A DNA stretch of 64,000 bases from Maniola hyperantus (GCF_902806685.2 NC_048541.1:16192662-16256661); one strand, 5' to 3'. Shown: positions 1-11,708, counted from the first letter of the stretch. Numbers and translations are program-made. Notes: a model not told the origin generated them from the letters alone.

Positions 1-81
1 CAACCAATCACAAACGAAACTATATTTTCTAACCCCTGTTTGAGTTTCGAATGTTTTTTGAAAACATTTTGTGATTGGTTG
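1..81. mobile_element. Small MITE-like foldback at the left edge
   Basis: CAACCAATCACAAA at the start and TTTTGTGATTGGTTG at 67-81 are inverse copies. It may be complete or cut by the edge. Confidence 0.55.
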
Positions 82-225
82 GTAACACAAAATGGTTAAT
101 TCCCACTGAGATTTTGGCCCTATCATTCTCTGTTGCAGCGTGATTGAAAGACGAACCAACAAACTTCTACTATTTGGTACTTATAATATTAGTACGGTAG
201 TATCTTAACAAAAACATACTTTTAT

Positions 226-452
226 CACTACCCCTATTGTAAATGTGAAAGTGTGTTTGTTTGTTGATTTATTGGTTTGTTGGTTTGTTGGTTTGTTGGT
301 GTGTTCGTTTGTTGGTTTTTCCTTCAATCACGTCACAACGAAGCAACAGATTGGAGTGTGACATAGGCTACTTTTTATCCCGGAAAAACAAAATTCCCAC
401 GGGATTTTTAAAAACATAAATCCACGTGTACGAAGTCGTGAGCATCAGCTAG
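226..452 (-). mobile_element. Family-A Helitron-like copy
   Basis: On the plus strand it runs from TGTAAATGTGAAAGTGTG to GAGCATCAGCTAGT, with CAATCACGTCACAACGAAGC and GGCTACTTTTTATCCCGG. CTAG terminus as in Helitrons; class not proven. Confidence 0.75.
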
Positions 453-534
453 TTTATTTATAATAATTTCAGTATACATTTTCCGTATTTTATTAAATGA
501 TACGCCAATAAAACGCATGGGTATCATTAGCCGC

Positions 535-600
535 CATGCAACCGATGGCGAACGATGGCGGACGATGGTGGCACTGGATGGCGGTATTAATGGCGGAGAT
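535..600. repeat. GATGGCGGA-like minisatellite
   Basis: Imperfect repeats of CGATGGCG/GGATGGCGG over about 65 bp. Confidence 0.5.
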
Positions 601-1160
601 TAACCTGTGATGCCCCGTGAGATATAGAGTCGATTACCTGAACGATCACATCGATACATTCTAGTATTTTTTTTATGATAGGGAAATTAAAATTTATGCT
701 TCAAAACCTACTTTACGTTAATTTCTAAACAAAACAAATACTTTTTAACCAACTTTCATAAAGGAGGTGGTTTTCAATTTGGTCTGTTTTTTAAATGTAT
801 GTAATGTTATCGCACTTGTAACTACCACCTTTTGAAACGGAAGTCACGTGATCTGTTGCGAGAAAGCCATCTTGAGTCGATTGTATAAATGCGGGTGGTA
901 GATGGTTTTAAAGCTAGTCTCGTCTACTAGTCCGACTCGAGACTCGGCCAACTATTAGAAGAAAGAAAGAAAACTAGTTTATTCATCTTATGCCTAAGGT
1001 AGGTACAAACAAACTTAAAATTAATGGTTAGTAGGTAGTAGTTAGTAGATAATAAGAAGTATTTAATAATTAATTTAATCTAAAATTAGTTCTTGCACCC
1101 ACTTGGCACAAGATGAAATGGCCCCAGCTCAGCATTAATGCTGCAGGTTTTAATTGCTTT
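600..1160. other. No gene seen
   Basis: AT-rich. TATAAATGCGGG at 886 with a purine-rich GAAAGAAAGAAAA run downstream is weakly promoter-like, but no ORF or exon follows. Confidence 0.3.
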
Positions 1161-1162
1161 TA

Positions 1163-1260
1163 TTAAATGCTTTTTGTGTTTAGGTCGCCATTTTGATTGA
1201 GTGGTTGCAATAGCAATTGTGCCTTAATCAAGTTAATATTGCAGTTAGTTATGTTATTAT
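1163..1260. repeat. Dispersed repeat, pair with 29805-29897
   Basis: GTCGCCATTTTGATTGAGTG and AATCAAGTTAATATTG blocks recur at the second site with few changes. Confidence 0.7.
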
Positions 1261-1261
1261 A

Positions 1262-1740
1262 AAAACTGCTGGACATAAGTCTCTTGTAGGGACTTCCACA
1301 CGCCACGGTCTTGCGCCGCCTGAGTCCAGCGGCACCATAGCGGCGCCCTGCGACTCGTTTTTAAAGTACTTTTACTTTTTTTTTAAAGAATATTAGCCAC
1401 GTTAAATGACTAATATTCCCCTTTCCTCTCCAACTAAGCGTTAACGCGTCATTTAACGTATTAGTCATTTAACGTGCTAGGAGTAGGTACGACAATAGTG
1501 CAACGGGCGGGGTTTGAACCGTCGACCTTTCGGTTTTCAGTCTTTACCCGTTGAGCTATTGAGGCTTAAATGTCGTATGTCCACCTAGTGCGAGGTCTTC
1601 CAACGCTGTGCTTTCCGGTGCGAGGTCATTAGGTCATTCTAACTCCTTGTGACCCCAACGTCTGTCGTGTTTTCGAACTATGTGCCCTGCCCATTGCCAC
1701 TTCAACTTCGCAACCCGCTGATCTATGTCGGTTCCATTAA
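1262..1740 (-). mobile_element. RTE subfamily-1 3' end split by a SINE
   Basis: 1262-1360 (GGACATAAGTCTCTTGTAGG, CTTGCGCCGCCTGAGTCCAG) and 1575-1740 (CCACCTAGTGCGAGGTCTTC, TGTGCCCTGCCCATTGCCAC) are consecutive parts of the reverse-complement RTE 3' end. Between them is SINE-B. Confidence 0.82.
1361..1574 (-). mobile_element. SINE-B (tRNA-derived), inserted in an RTE fragment
   Basis: On the minus strand: head with box A-like TAGCTCAACGGGT, box B-like GGTTCAAACCC, then the body common to 19105, 20745 and 34787, ending in TTAGTCATTTAACGTGGCTA and a short A-rich tail. Confidence 0.78.
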
Positions 1741-1944
1741 AGTTGCATGTGTGTAAATGCACTTACGATATTAATTATTCATCGGATCGGGCGAATAAAC
1801 CAATTTCACGCTTCTTTGCTCGCGAATCGTAGCCACCGCTATTGTGGCTTATACAGGGCGCTCCCGCTTTGTATTTTTTATATTTTCAGTCGATGTTTCT
1901 TCCTTTATATGAATGAGCGAAATAAAGTTGAGTATGACCTTTTT

Positions 1945-2152
1945 TGGGGAGGTCCCAAGGTGCTGGAATGGCGACCTCGCACCGGAAGACGCAGCGTTTG
2001 AAGACCCCCACAAGGTGGGCAAACGAGATCAGACGAGTCGCAGGGAGCCGCTGGATTCAGGCGGCTCAAGACCGTGGCGTGTGGAAGTCCCTACAAGAGA
2101 CCTATGTCCAGCAGTGGACGTCTATCGGTTGATGGTGATGATGATGATGATG
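1945..2152 (+). mobile_element. RTE subfamily-1 3' end
   Basis: Frame reads KVLEWRPRTGRR, then RRVAGSRWIQAAQDRGVWKS and QQWTSIG, followed by (GAT)n. 5'-truncated. Confidence 0.85.
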
Positions 2153-2174
2153 ACCTTTTTTACAACAACTATGC

Positions 2175-2275
2175 TCAGCTTAGATGATAGCCTAGTGGTT
2201 AAGACGTCGGTCTCCTATCCGAGGGCCGCGGGTTCCATCCCGGGCAGCTCTAGCTTTTCGGGCGCTTTTTAAACA
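2175..2275 (+). mobile_element. SINE-C, tRNA-like head
   Basis: TAGCCTAGTGGTTAAGACGT (box A-like) and GGGTTCCATCCCGGG (box B-like). Same head at 21452-21560. Confidence 0.65.
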
Positions 2276-2575
2276 ATTAAATATCACTTGATAACATCGT
2301 GATAAAACCTAAGTGCTATCTCAAGCATGTAGCATTAGGTATAATTCTCGTTCTCCATAATGTTTTCAAAACTTTGTTGTGTGTGTGTTCACAAAAACAC
2401 AATAGCAAAGGAAAAGTTTGTTGTAGCACTCGGTGTAGCCATGGCTGTAGCACGACGTAGGCCCTTGCTACGACTACAACGTTTATTGGCTTTGCTTTAC
2501 ATACTTTAGCGGATGCTGACGTCAGCAATTTTGCCGACTTGTCTTTTACCAGCTAGTTGCCTTGTAACCGTCATC

Positions 2576-2745
2576 ATTATCAACCGATAGATGTCCACTG
2601 CTGGACATAGGTCTCTTCTAGGGACTTCTAGGGAATATAGCGGCCCCCTGCGAGGTCGCCATTCATGCACCTTGGGACCCCAACGTCTATCTGTTGTACG
2701 AACTACGTGCCCTGCCCATTGCCCCTTCAGCTTCGCAAACTATCC
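2576..2745 (-). mobile_element. RTE subfamily-1 3' end, internally deleted
   Basis: CAACCGATAGATGTCCACTG, then GGAATATAGCGGC, then GACCCCAACGTCTATCTG and CATTGCCCCTTCAGCTTCGC. Confidence 0.75.
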
Positions 2746-2749
2746 TTAC

Positions 2750-3530
2750 CAGACAGCCAGATACACTTGAGTATTAATAGATTCCTCATTTTCAAGATTA
2801 GATATTAGAGCACCCCGTATAGCCGTAACTAAACGCAACCGTAAGCCAAAACCGCGCGATCAAATTTGCCGCGTCAGTGCTCGCGCGTCGCCGATACGCT
2901 CTCAACGTCATACTGTGTGATTGTCGCTCTTTACTACAACTAATTAACGTTTTAACTAGCTCTTAATTAAGATATTAAACTTGCTTCTGCGTAAAATTAA
3001 GTTGGTTATTCATACAAATCCATTCTAAATATTTCTAATATTATAAATCCAAGTTAAATTACTAACTAATAGATTCTTTCTTTCTTCTTTTACTTCACAT
3101 AATTTGACTATTCTAAACCAATCATCTTTTTTATAAATTAAATACATACTGAGCAAAGGCAATGTAGCTTACACTATAAAAGTTGAAAGACAAACACTAG
3201 CTGTACCAAGAATTTCAAGCAAAATTTATGTAACTCATCCGATATAAATTTCAAATCCTGATTGTCAAGACGGGCTTTTGTTAAGTAAACGGAAAGCGGG
3301 AGGTACCTACTACCTACCCGGTAGTCGTACCCAGATTAACATTTATATTAATTGAATATATTGTCTCGCTACTTATTTCAGAAAATGAATATTTCTTCTT
3401 ATGTAGGTATAACTTTGTTTTATTTACCTTGGTTTCGATGTCAATATTTTCGAATTTAGGGGTGGGGAAGCGGGACAGACAAATAAAAGTGACATGTGCC
3501 TATTAATTATTGTTTCTAAAAATATCCAAA
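2750..3530. other. No feature identified
   Basis: AT-rich sequence with a short GC island near 2820-2900. Nothing I can assign. Confidence 0.3.
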
Positions 3531-3569
3531 AGATCAAAGTCAAAGTCAAATAATTTATTCAAAACTAGC

Positions 3570-4720
3570 TGCTCCGGTGAACTCCATACCGCCTAAAATT
3601 CGATTATTTTTCAGGACATTTTTAAAATTTTTTTCTCCGTAAGAACCATATGGCCCCGTACTTCAAGTAATATTATGAAAAAAGAATTAGCGAAATCAGT
3701 TCAGCTGTTCTCGAGATTTGCGATCAGGTAATATTATACACTTTATGATTGTCAATAATTGTTGGATTTGTAAGATAAATGTACAACTAAAGTGAACTTT
3801 GAATCTTATCTTCTGATGGAAATGAATATAATATCTGTGTCTGTTTATTTTGTTCTTTATACGTTTTCGGTTGCGATGAAACTTTGTGCAATTGTTTATC
3901 AAAGTTTATTAGGCGATTAAAAAATCGTGAATAAGGCTTTTTACATAAGTTTTTCGCGTGTAGAAAAATTGTATTTTGCGTTTAGTGTAAGAAACGAAGA
4001 ACGAAATATAGCAAGTACTAAGCAATAAATTAGATGCATCGGGCTGTATCTCCCCCAAAACTCATTGTTTTATTGTCCAGCTGTAAAATAATTAAATTTC
4101 CATAACGTTGCTCATTCCGCCCGCCTAGCGCCTCCCCTGTCGCTGGGCGGCTGGCTTTGAGTTATTTGACAGAAAAGGCAATTTAGCTGGTTTGGAAAAA
4201 TTGAAATTATTGTTGTGGATACAAAACCGATTAATTAATAAATGAGAGGAGATTATGATTATGATAATTTCAGATTGAATGAGTATAAATTAAGCCTTTT
4301 ATATTAAATTTTAAAAAATAAAAAAAAATCTAAGTATTTTTTTTATATTAAGTGTTTTGTTGTACCTATTTTTATTTTCATTTGTTCACCTTGTATTATC
4401 TGTTCTTTGCTTTTAATATTAAGCTAGTAATATTTTTATTTAATACGTTTATAATTTTTATGATAAGTAGGCATGATTCAATGCGTAATTGAGGGACAAA
4501 CTTCTGTGGTGTTTTGCAATGCGTGCTACCTGATACTTATTAAGTAATTTTTTGTATGTTAATAATAAATTAAAAAAAAAGTAATGCTATAATGCGATAA
4601 TATGAGAAAAGATCATGCAGCCTACAATCTCTCTTGTCTTGTAAGTACTGTCTCCGAAAAAATCATAGATCCAGCTCGTAGCTCGCTCCAGCAATGCGCA
4701 CGCGCAGGACTGCAATCCAT
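3570..4720. other. No gene seen
   Basis: A degraded Helitron-like scrap near 3565-3720 (TGCTCCGGTGAACTCC; GAAATCAGTTCAGCTGTTCT); the rest is low-complexity AT-rich DNA. Confidence 0.35.
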
Positions 4721-4732
4721 CCATACCCATCC

Positions 4733-5145
4733 ATACTAATATTTTAAATGCGAAAGGGTGTCTGTCTGTCTGCTAGCCTTTCACGGCCCATCCGTTCAAG
4801 CGATTTTGACGAAATTTGGTATAGGGATATCTTGCATACCGGGGAAGTACATAGGCTACTTTTTACACCGGAAAATCAAAGAAATTCAAAAATTTCATCA
4901 AAATCGGTTAAACTGCTGAGCCGTGAAAAGCTAGCAGACAAACAGAAAGACAGACAGACAGACACACTTTCGCATTTATAATATTAGTATGGATAGTATG
5001 GATGCGAAAGTGTGTCTGTCTGTCTGCTAGCTTTTCACAGACCAACAGTTTAACCGATTTTTATGAACTCTTATACAGAGTTGGCTTACATCCCGGGGGC
5101 GGAAATAGGCTACTTTTCATCCCGGAAAATCAAAGAGAGAATTAA
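4733..5145. mobile_element. Family-A elements, one of them an inverted chimera
   Basis: 4733-4877 is family A in reverse orientation, continuing at 4878 into a forward-orientation 3' half that ends TTATAATATTAGTATGGAT. The two outer ends are therefore inverse copies. 4995-5145 is a further reverse copy. Confidence 0.7.
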
Positions 5146-5438
5146 GCCTTGTCCATCCCATATTTTATTTTATTGTTCGAAATGAAATTATTTTGCATTT
5201 ATAGAGATTCGCGCTGTAAGCACCATGGAATGGGAATTTCCCGTAACTCCGCTCTATAATGAAAAGTATCTAATTAAGTTGAAATAACTTTTAGTTCGAA
5301 ACGGATTAGTCACTAACTCCTGCACATTTGCAAGGTTTCCCAAAGTATGAACTAATTTTCGGTGTTGGGGACATTTTAACTGTATAGTTTTGTTTTAGAC
5401 TTTAACCTAACCTAATTGAGCTTTTAAAAAGCAACCGC

Positions 5439-5766
5439 CCAACTTTTTTTTTATTCAGATACAAGTTAGCCCTTGACTGCAATCTCACCTGGTGGTAAGT
5501 CTATGCAATCTAAGATGGAAGCGGGCTAACCTGGAAGGGGTATTTTATTACACCCATGCCCCTTTGGCGTCTACACGGCATCGTACCGGAACGCTAAATC
5601 GCTTAGCAGCACGGATTTGCCGGTAGTGTGGTAACTAGCCACGGCCGAAGCCTCCCATCAGACCAGACCAAAAAATATAAAATTCCAAACCCCTGCCAGG
5701 AATCGAACCCGGGACCTCCCACTTATAAGACCACAGTGCTTACCACTGCACTAGGGAGGTCGTCAA
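5439..5766 (-). mobile_element. SINE-A (tRNA-derived), near full length
   Basis: On the minus strand, the head has TAGTGCAGTGGTAAGCACTG and GGTTCGATTCCTGGCAGGGG. The body ends in a 3' region (TTATTCAGATACAAGTTAGC). Other copies: 8965, 9061, 22915, 34985, 39095. Confidence 0.85.
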
Positions 5767-6344
5767 AGGTTTCTATAGGTTCTGTATTTCAAATACATAT
5801 TAACGGCGGTTACGCCCTCGTCCGATCCGAGTCCGTGAAAATACATTCCTTTTTGTTTTGTATGGTAACAGATTTTTAGTTATTTTGAAACTAAGTATAA
5901 TTAATTTTGTTAGTTACCCAGACTTTAATACCGTGTTAAATTCATCCGTAAACAAACAGTACCGGCGGCCGTCTCGTTAAATAAATGCAGTGTCAAATGA
6001 TAATGTTAATCCGTCACATGCGATGCGCCGCTGTTGTGTCCCACGAGGTTTATATCGCGCCGCAGACGAGCGTTTTCAAAACGCAGTAAGAAAATTGAAA
6101 TACCTTTCAAGCTTAAAGGAAAGATACGTTTTAATCTATCATCATCATCTATTTTGTATCTTCCTTCTGTCTGTGTTTTTTATTCTTTAGTGTCATCCTT
6201 CTTGTGGTTGTGCAAATAAAGTGTATTTATTATTATTATTATTATCAGCAGCATTTTGCTGAAAAAAAAGAATGAATGAATGACTGGATTATGCTTTTTT
6301 GTACATTATCATAAAAATACACCAGTACAACACACTCACTATAA

Positions 6345-6443
6345 TAACACCTTCAAGTCAAGAGTGAATAAGCATCTTCTAGGCAAGCGCTCCATCGCGC
6401 TGCATCATCACTTGCCACCAGGTCTGATTGCAACCAAGTGCTA
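6345..6443 (+). mobile_element. LINE-K reverse-transcriptase C-terminal scrap
   Basis: Open frame ends NTFKSRVNKHLLGKRSIALH, HHLPPGLIATKC and a stop; the same block occurs at 21620 and, inverted, at 40080. Confidence 0.65.
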
Positions 6444-6796
6444 GTCTTCAAATTTAAAAATATAAAAAAAATACAGTAAACGTCAAATTTTAAATTTTTT
6501 TTTCATGTGATACAACTAGTGTATCTTATAACTACGTCTACTTATAACTGTTGAGTTTATTGTCGTCTACGAGAAGAGCTGGCAATAAACTCAACAGTTA
6601 CTCTTCAAATCATAAAAAGTGAAACACCTAAATATGTATAAAGAAATAATAAAAATAATAAATGTATTTTTATTCTTCGTAATATTACTTATGGGTAATA
6701 AGCAATTAAGATATTTAAATAAATGCATAAATGAATCACGTAAAAAGATCATATTCAGGAAACTGAAAATATTTTATTAACATAAAAACCCCAAAG

Positions 6797-7055
6797 GGAT
6801 GCGTGCAAAAAGGGATCCGAAATAACACGTGTCGGGGCCTGATTGGGCGCATCGCACACCTACCCCCTTCCATTACGAGAATAAGCTGATTTTGAGCGAA
6901 TCCTTAAAACGCCGCGTCACAGCCGCCCGTCTGCGCTTGCCAAATCAAAGGAATGCGTGCAAAAAGGGGTGCGAAATGACACGTGTCAGGGCCTGATTGG
7001 ACACATCGCACACCTACCCCTACCATTACGAGAATAAGCTGATTTGGAGCGAATT
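6797..7055. repeat. Two-copy tandem duplication, period about 154 bp
   Basis: GATGCGTGCAAAAAGGGATC at 6798 and AATGCGTGCAAAAAGGGGTG at 6952, each followed by ACACGTGTC(G/A)GGGCCTGATT and CATTACGAGAATAAGCTGAT. Confidence 0.85.
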
Positions 7056-7204
7056 CGGGAATAATGACGCTTGTTACTGTACCAACTGATGTAGTATGAC
7101 TGAAAACAGAGGAAATGATTATTCTGAATTGATAAATTTTTCCGACTAAACTTGATTAATTTTTATGAAAACTTAAAATCTACGGGAAACGATAGTCCAA
7201 ACAC

Positions 7205-7248
<44 letters not shown>

Positions 7249-7680
7249 GCCTGTGGACGTCCACTGTTGGACATAGGCCTTCCCTAAAGAGCGCCACCAC
7301 ACCCGGTCCTCAGCCTTCCTCATCCAGCCACTTCCCGCCAGCCTCTTTATATCGTCGGTCCATCGTGCTGGAGGGCGTCCCACACTACGCTTGCTTAAAC
7401 GCGGTCTCCACTCAAGGACTTTTCGGCTCCAACGGCCATCGCCTCTACGACAGGCATGACCTGCCCACTGCCACTTCAGCTTGCTAATAGTTTGGGCTAT
7501 GTCAGTGACCTTGGTTCTCCTGCGGATCTCCTCATTTCTGATCTTGTCCCTCAAGGAAACTCCTAACATAGCCCTCTCCATAGCTCGCTGAGCGACTTTG
7601 AATTTGTGGACAAGGCCGTTTGTTAGGCCAAACACAATACGCAGTATAAAACACAGAAACATACAGAAAAAACAATACAC
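7205..7680 (-). mobile_element. RTE subfamily-2 3' end with 144-codon ORF
   Basis: Minus-strand frame: KVAQRAMERAMLGVSLRDKI, KLKWQWAGHACRR, then KRSVGRPPARWTDDIKRLAG and VQQWTSTG, then a (GAT)14-type tail (7207-7248 as ATC repeats). The first ~20 residues of the ORF (MYCFFCMFLC...) are not LINE-like. 5'-truncated, probably inactive. Confidence 0.85.
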
Positions 7681-8147
7681 AAATACGGCTTAGTAGTGGG
7701 CCGACAATGGGTTGTGAATGATGATGATAACTTTTCGGCACAAAATATACTGGCGTGTGTTTCCACGCAGTGCGTGAAACGCAACGCGTCGCAAATCGTG
7801 GTCAATGTGCCGGCACTAACTTTACGACGCGACGCGGGCTCGCAACCTGCGGGTAGTGCCGTCTCGTTAATTAAGGAACTACCTACTCTACATACATACA
7901 TTCTGTGTATACATGAATAGTTTAGCTAGAGGAAAGAAATAAACTCGCAAATTGAGATCATAGAACCCAACACAACTTGTTGGGTTGAGTTCTGTGATCC
8001 ATCAGACTGATGAATACGAAAAAGCGAATTTTCACACGACTGCCAAAAAAAGGAGTATCTATAGTGTTTCCAGGGTTTAGGTACCTATGTGTGTACCAAT
8101 GTGAGTTTTTTTACCCACACTTATTATCCTCTTTATCCTCTATCCTC

Positions 8148-8612
8148 TATATTATATATAAAATTCAAATTCCTGACTGACTTATATATCAACGAACAGC
8201 CTAAGCCGCTGGTACTAGAGACATGAAATTTGCAGGATTTCAGAATAAGTATCCAATAAGAAAGGATTTTTTGAAATTCCATCCCTAAGGGGGGTAAATA
8301 GGGGATGGAAGTTTATATGAAAGTCTATCATTATTAAAGCTACATCGTTGAAAATTGGTACTCTGGATTTCGGTTAAGAATAAAAAATACATATTTAACG
8401 ACTTTGGAAAATTCTACTCCCAAGGTGGTTAAAAAGGGGATGAAAATTTGTATGAAAGTCCCTCATTTTGCAAGTTATTTCCATGAAACTTGATATTTTT
8501 ATTGGGTTTTCGGTCACAAATGAAGAAATACGTGTTTCAGGATTTTTGGAAATGCAACCTCCGCGTCGATTTTCTAAATTCCACCCGTGAGAAGGAGTGC
8601 CGGTCAACTAGT
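8148..8612 (-). mobile_element. Long family-B related element
   Basis: From TTCCTGACTGACTTATATAT to GGTCAACTAGTCT, with two internal AAGGGGATGAAAATTTG-like blocks. Related copies at 33335 and 10898. Confidence 0.65.
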
Positions 8613-8654
8613 CTAAATATATAAAAGGAAAACTGACTGACTGACTGCCACTGA

Positions 8655-9310
8655 TAAGCCCACAGTGCTTACCAATGCGCCAGGGAGGTCGTCAAAATTT
8701 GTCGTATTTCTTCAGGGATATATTCTGTAAAATCAAGGTGTAAGGGTAGGGTCATATTGCTATTTGTTTGTGTGTCACAAGCGTCGGTGTTGGTCCGACA
8801 GGAGGGAGGGGGTATAAGCTGCAGCGGACACCAATGGATTTATCGTCACAGCTTAAGACAAGGAAAGCGGCTTTGTCTTTGCGACAGCAAACGAACCGAA
8901 GCTACGTATATTGAGGCAAGAAAGACATTTTATTTCGCTTCAGGATTCAGGAATACTGCTATATAAGACGGGCCCCGGGTTCGATTCCTGGCAGGGGTTT
9001 GGAATTTTATAATTTCTAAATTTCTGGTCTGGTCTGGTGGGAGGCTTCGGCCGTGGTAAGTGATGATGCAATCTAAGAAGATAGGTGCGGGCTAACCTAG
9101 AAAGGGTATGGCGGTTATTATTAAACCCATACCCCTTTGGTTTTTACACGGCATCGTCACGGAAGGCTAAATCGCTTGGTGGTAACTAGCCACGGCCGAA
9201 GCCTCCCACCAGACCAGACCAGAAATTTAGAAATTACAAAATTACAAATCCCTGCCAGGAATCGAACCTGAGACCTCCCACTAATAAGATCACAGCGCTT
9301 ATCTCTGTGT
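8655..9310. mobile_element. SINE-A copies in head-to-head arrangement
   Basis: 8655-8695 is a head scrap. 8967-9057 is a plus-orientation piece (GGGTTCGATTCCTGGCAGGG to GGAGGCTTCGGCCGTGG) joined directly to a minus-orientation copy 9058-9310. Arms 8967-9057 and 9187-9272 are inverse. Confidence 0.75.
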
Positions 9311-9732
9311 TTATTTGTTCGTCTGTTCGATACGAATTTTGTCCGTGTCAAAAACGTGGCCTTTTGATATTTTTTTATTTAAAAATTATTATTTAATTAG
9401 GTTATATTTTCAAAGCCACTCTTATTTCGACCCCCACAGACCCTTGACCCTTCGCAATACACCCCCTAAACAATCCTGTCCGTTTCAAAAACAAACAATA
9501 AAGCTAAACATCATTCAGAACTACCCTCTTTTACTATTATTTTAAAACATTTTAAATTGTCCATTTGGTTGGCAAATAAAAACACGTTTACCCGGTGACA
9601 AATTGGGTTTAATTTTTCTGGGCTACTGGACAAAGGGTTCCGTAGAAAAATTTTACTTGTACCTATAGGTAGGTCTTACTATAAGTAGGTAGCCAAAGAT
9701 AGCTGTTATGATTTTATTTTTGTTATAATAAC

Positions 9733-10114
9733 TAGCTTATGCTCGCGACTTCGTCCGCGTGGACTACACAAATTTCAAACCCCTATTTCACCCCTTTAGG
9801 AGTAGAATTTTCAAAAATCCTTTCTTAGCGGATGCCTATGTCATAATAGCTATCTGCATGCCAAATCTTAGCCCGATCCGTCCAGTAGTTTGAGCTGTGC
9901 TTTGATAGATCAGTCAGTCAGTCAGTCACCTTTTCCTTTTATATAGTTAGACTAGCTAATCCCCGCGGCTTCGCCCGCGTATATATAATATAGCCCATGT
10001 CACTCAGGAATAATGTAGCTTTCTGAAGAATTTTCAAAATCGGTTCAATAGTTCCAGAGATTACCCCCTACAAACAAACTTAACATTACCTCTTTATAAT
10101 ATTAGTATAGATTT
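9733..10114 (+). mobile_element. Family-B copy followed by a second Helitron-like fragment
   Basis: 9733-9955: CTAGCTTATGCTCGCGACTT to TCAGTCAGTCAGTCACCTTT. 9956-10114: CTAGCTAATCCCCGCGGCTT to AACTTAACATTACCTCTTTA, a different subfamily. Confidence 0.7.
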
Positions 10115-10312
10115 AGACTAGATGATGCCCGCGACTTCATCCGCGTGGATTTAGGTTTTTTTTTAAATTCTCGTGGGAACTCTTTAATTTTCCGGCATAA
10201 AAGTAGCCTATGCCCGTCACTCGTGTTTGCCCGCACCGGGTTAGCGCGGGGGCTGTGCGGGTGTGCGGGGCGTACCTTCCCCGATTGCCATTTCAATTTG
10301 TCGCGTACTATA
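10108..10312. mobile_element. Family-A fragment and partial CGCGAC MITE
   Basis: 10120-10212 is the family-A start (GATGATGCCCGCGACTTCAT). 10213-10312 matches the right part of the MITE at 36443 (GGGGCTGTGCGGGTGTGCGG, TCGCGTACTATA). Confidence 0.65.
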
Positions 10313-10323
10313 AGGGCGTACAG

Positions 10324-10612
10324 TACCCGTAGTACAAGATTTTACGTCTCACCAAACGAAACCAAATTCGAGAGTCGAAATACTTCCGCGTTACAGTAAA
10401 CTGGATCTTAAATGCCTTGTTTTAAAGCTCAAATTTGTCTACACTTCTACAGCCAGCGCTCCAAGCGGAAACATTGCGAAATTAAAATCAGTGACATTGA
10501 ATATTTGACTTCAATTCAAGGCTGTTTAGGTCCATTTTACTGTAACGCGGAAGTATTTCGACTCTCGAATTTGGTTTCGTTTGGTGAGACGTAAAATCTT
10601 GTACTACGGGTA
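10324..10612. mobile_element. TACCCGTAGTAC MITE, copy 1
   Basis: 289 bp with ~77-bp inverted ends, flanked by CAG and CTG (3 bp of CNG form). Conserved outer motif TACCCGTAGTACAAGATTTT. Confidence 0.88.
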
Positions 10613-10897
10613 CTGGGCTGACTTGTATCAGAGTTTTAAAATTTTTTACGGAACCTTGTATTCGAAGTAAGCACGCCCTTGTATTGTTTGATAACAAAAA
10701 TCAATATTGTCCGTCCGCCCGTCCGTCCGGTCCGAAGCGAGGTGAGGGAGCAATCAAAGGGCGGCGATAGTAACTAGATTATTATGAATTTCCAATGCAA
10801 ATACTTGACCAAGGGACCAGTTGCCGCTGTACTGGTAAAGGGATTGGCTTTTTGACGGTTGATTCAATTTCTATAAAGTATATTAATTTTATTATCA

Positions 10898-11150
10898 ACT
10901 AGCTTATCCCCGAGACTTCGTCCGCGTGGACTTCACAAATTTCAAACCCCTATTTTACCCTCTTAGGGGTTGAATTTCCAAAAATCCTTAAACACGTATT
11001 TCTTCATTTGTGACTGAAAACCCAAGTACCAACTTTCATGCAAATAACTTGAAAAATGACTAACTTTTGTACAAAATTTCATCCCCTATTTATTTTATTT
11101 TATTTTATCAGTCAGTCAGGATTTTGAATTTTATATATACCTATAGATTC
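10898..11150 (+). mobile_element. Family-B related element
   Basis: CTAGCTTATCCCCGAGACTT start, AAATACGTGTTTC-type interior in inverse and a shortened end at TTATCAGTCAGTCAGGATTT. Confidence 0.65.
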
Positions 11151-11344
11151 TAAATAGTGGATATAGAATCGCCTGAGGACCAGTTAGTTTTACCACCATA
11201 TTATTTTCCCAGAACTAGAAAGATATGAGACAAAGCTTATTCTGTTATCCGAGACTAGAACCACAAAACACTGAAGCAGCAGCAAGTTACCGACAAAAGA
11301 CACAAATACGGTACCCTAATGAAGCGACTTGGCAAACGTTTACT

Positions 11345-11708
11345 GTTTCACCCATTTTAGGGTTCCGTAACTCAATAGGAAAAAGGAACCCTTATAGGAG
11401 GATTTGACTCTCTCGCAGCACCGCAGTCCCGTCGTGACCACGACCCGTGCGATTGGGTTGAAATATCGACAAAAAATGATCTCAATTTTTTTTTTGGTGT
11501 GATGTAACCCTAAATTCACGGTTTTCAGATTTGTCTCCTTATGTCTGTTATAAGACCTACCTACCTACCTGCCAAATTTCATGAATCTAGGTCTACGGGA
11601 AGTACCCTGTTTAGGTTTCTTGACAGACCGACAGATAGACAGACAGACAGACAACAAAGTGATCTTATAAGGGTTCCACGGTTTTCCTTTTGAGGTACGG
11701 AACCCTAA
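11345..11708 (+). mobile_element. Family-C repeat, 5' part rearranged
   Basis: GTAACCCTAAATTCACGGTT, CCAAATTTCATGAATCTAGG and GAGGTACGGAACCCTAAAAA mark the 3' two thirds; the segment 11345-11400 contains an AGGGTTCCGTAA end facing the other way. Confidence 0.65.

Noticed and set aside
5700..5760. tRNA gene on the minus strand
   Set aside because: Head of a SINE-A element repeated several times in the window.
7207..7248. Stand-alone trinucleotide expansion
   Set aside because: It is the tail of the adjoining RTE subfamily-2 element; the same tail follows the other RTE copies.
11571..11580. Telomeric-type repeats in the ACCTACCTACCTACC runs
   Set aside because: They are a fixed part of the family-C repeat, not TTAGG arrays.
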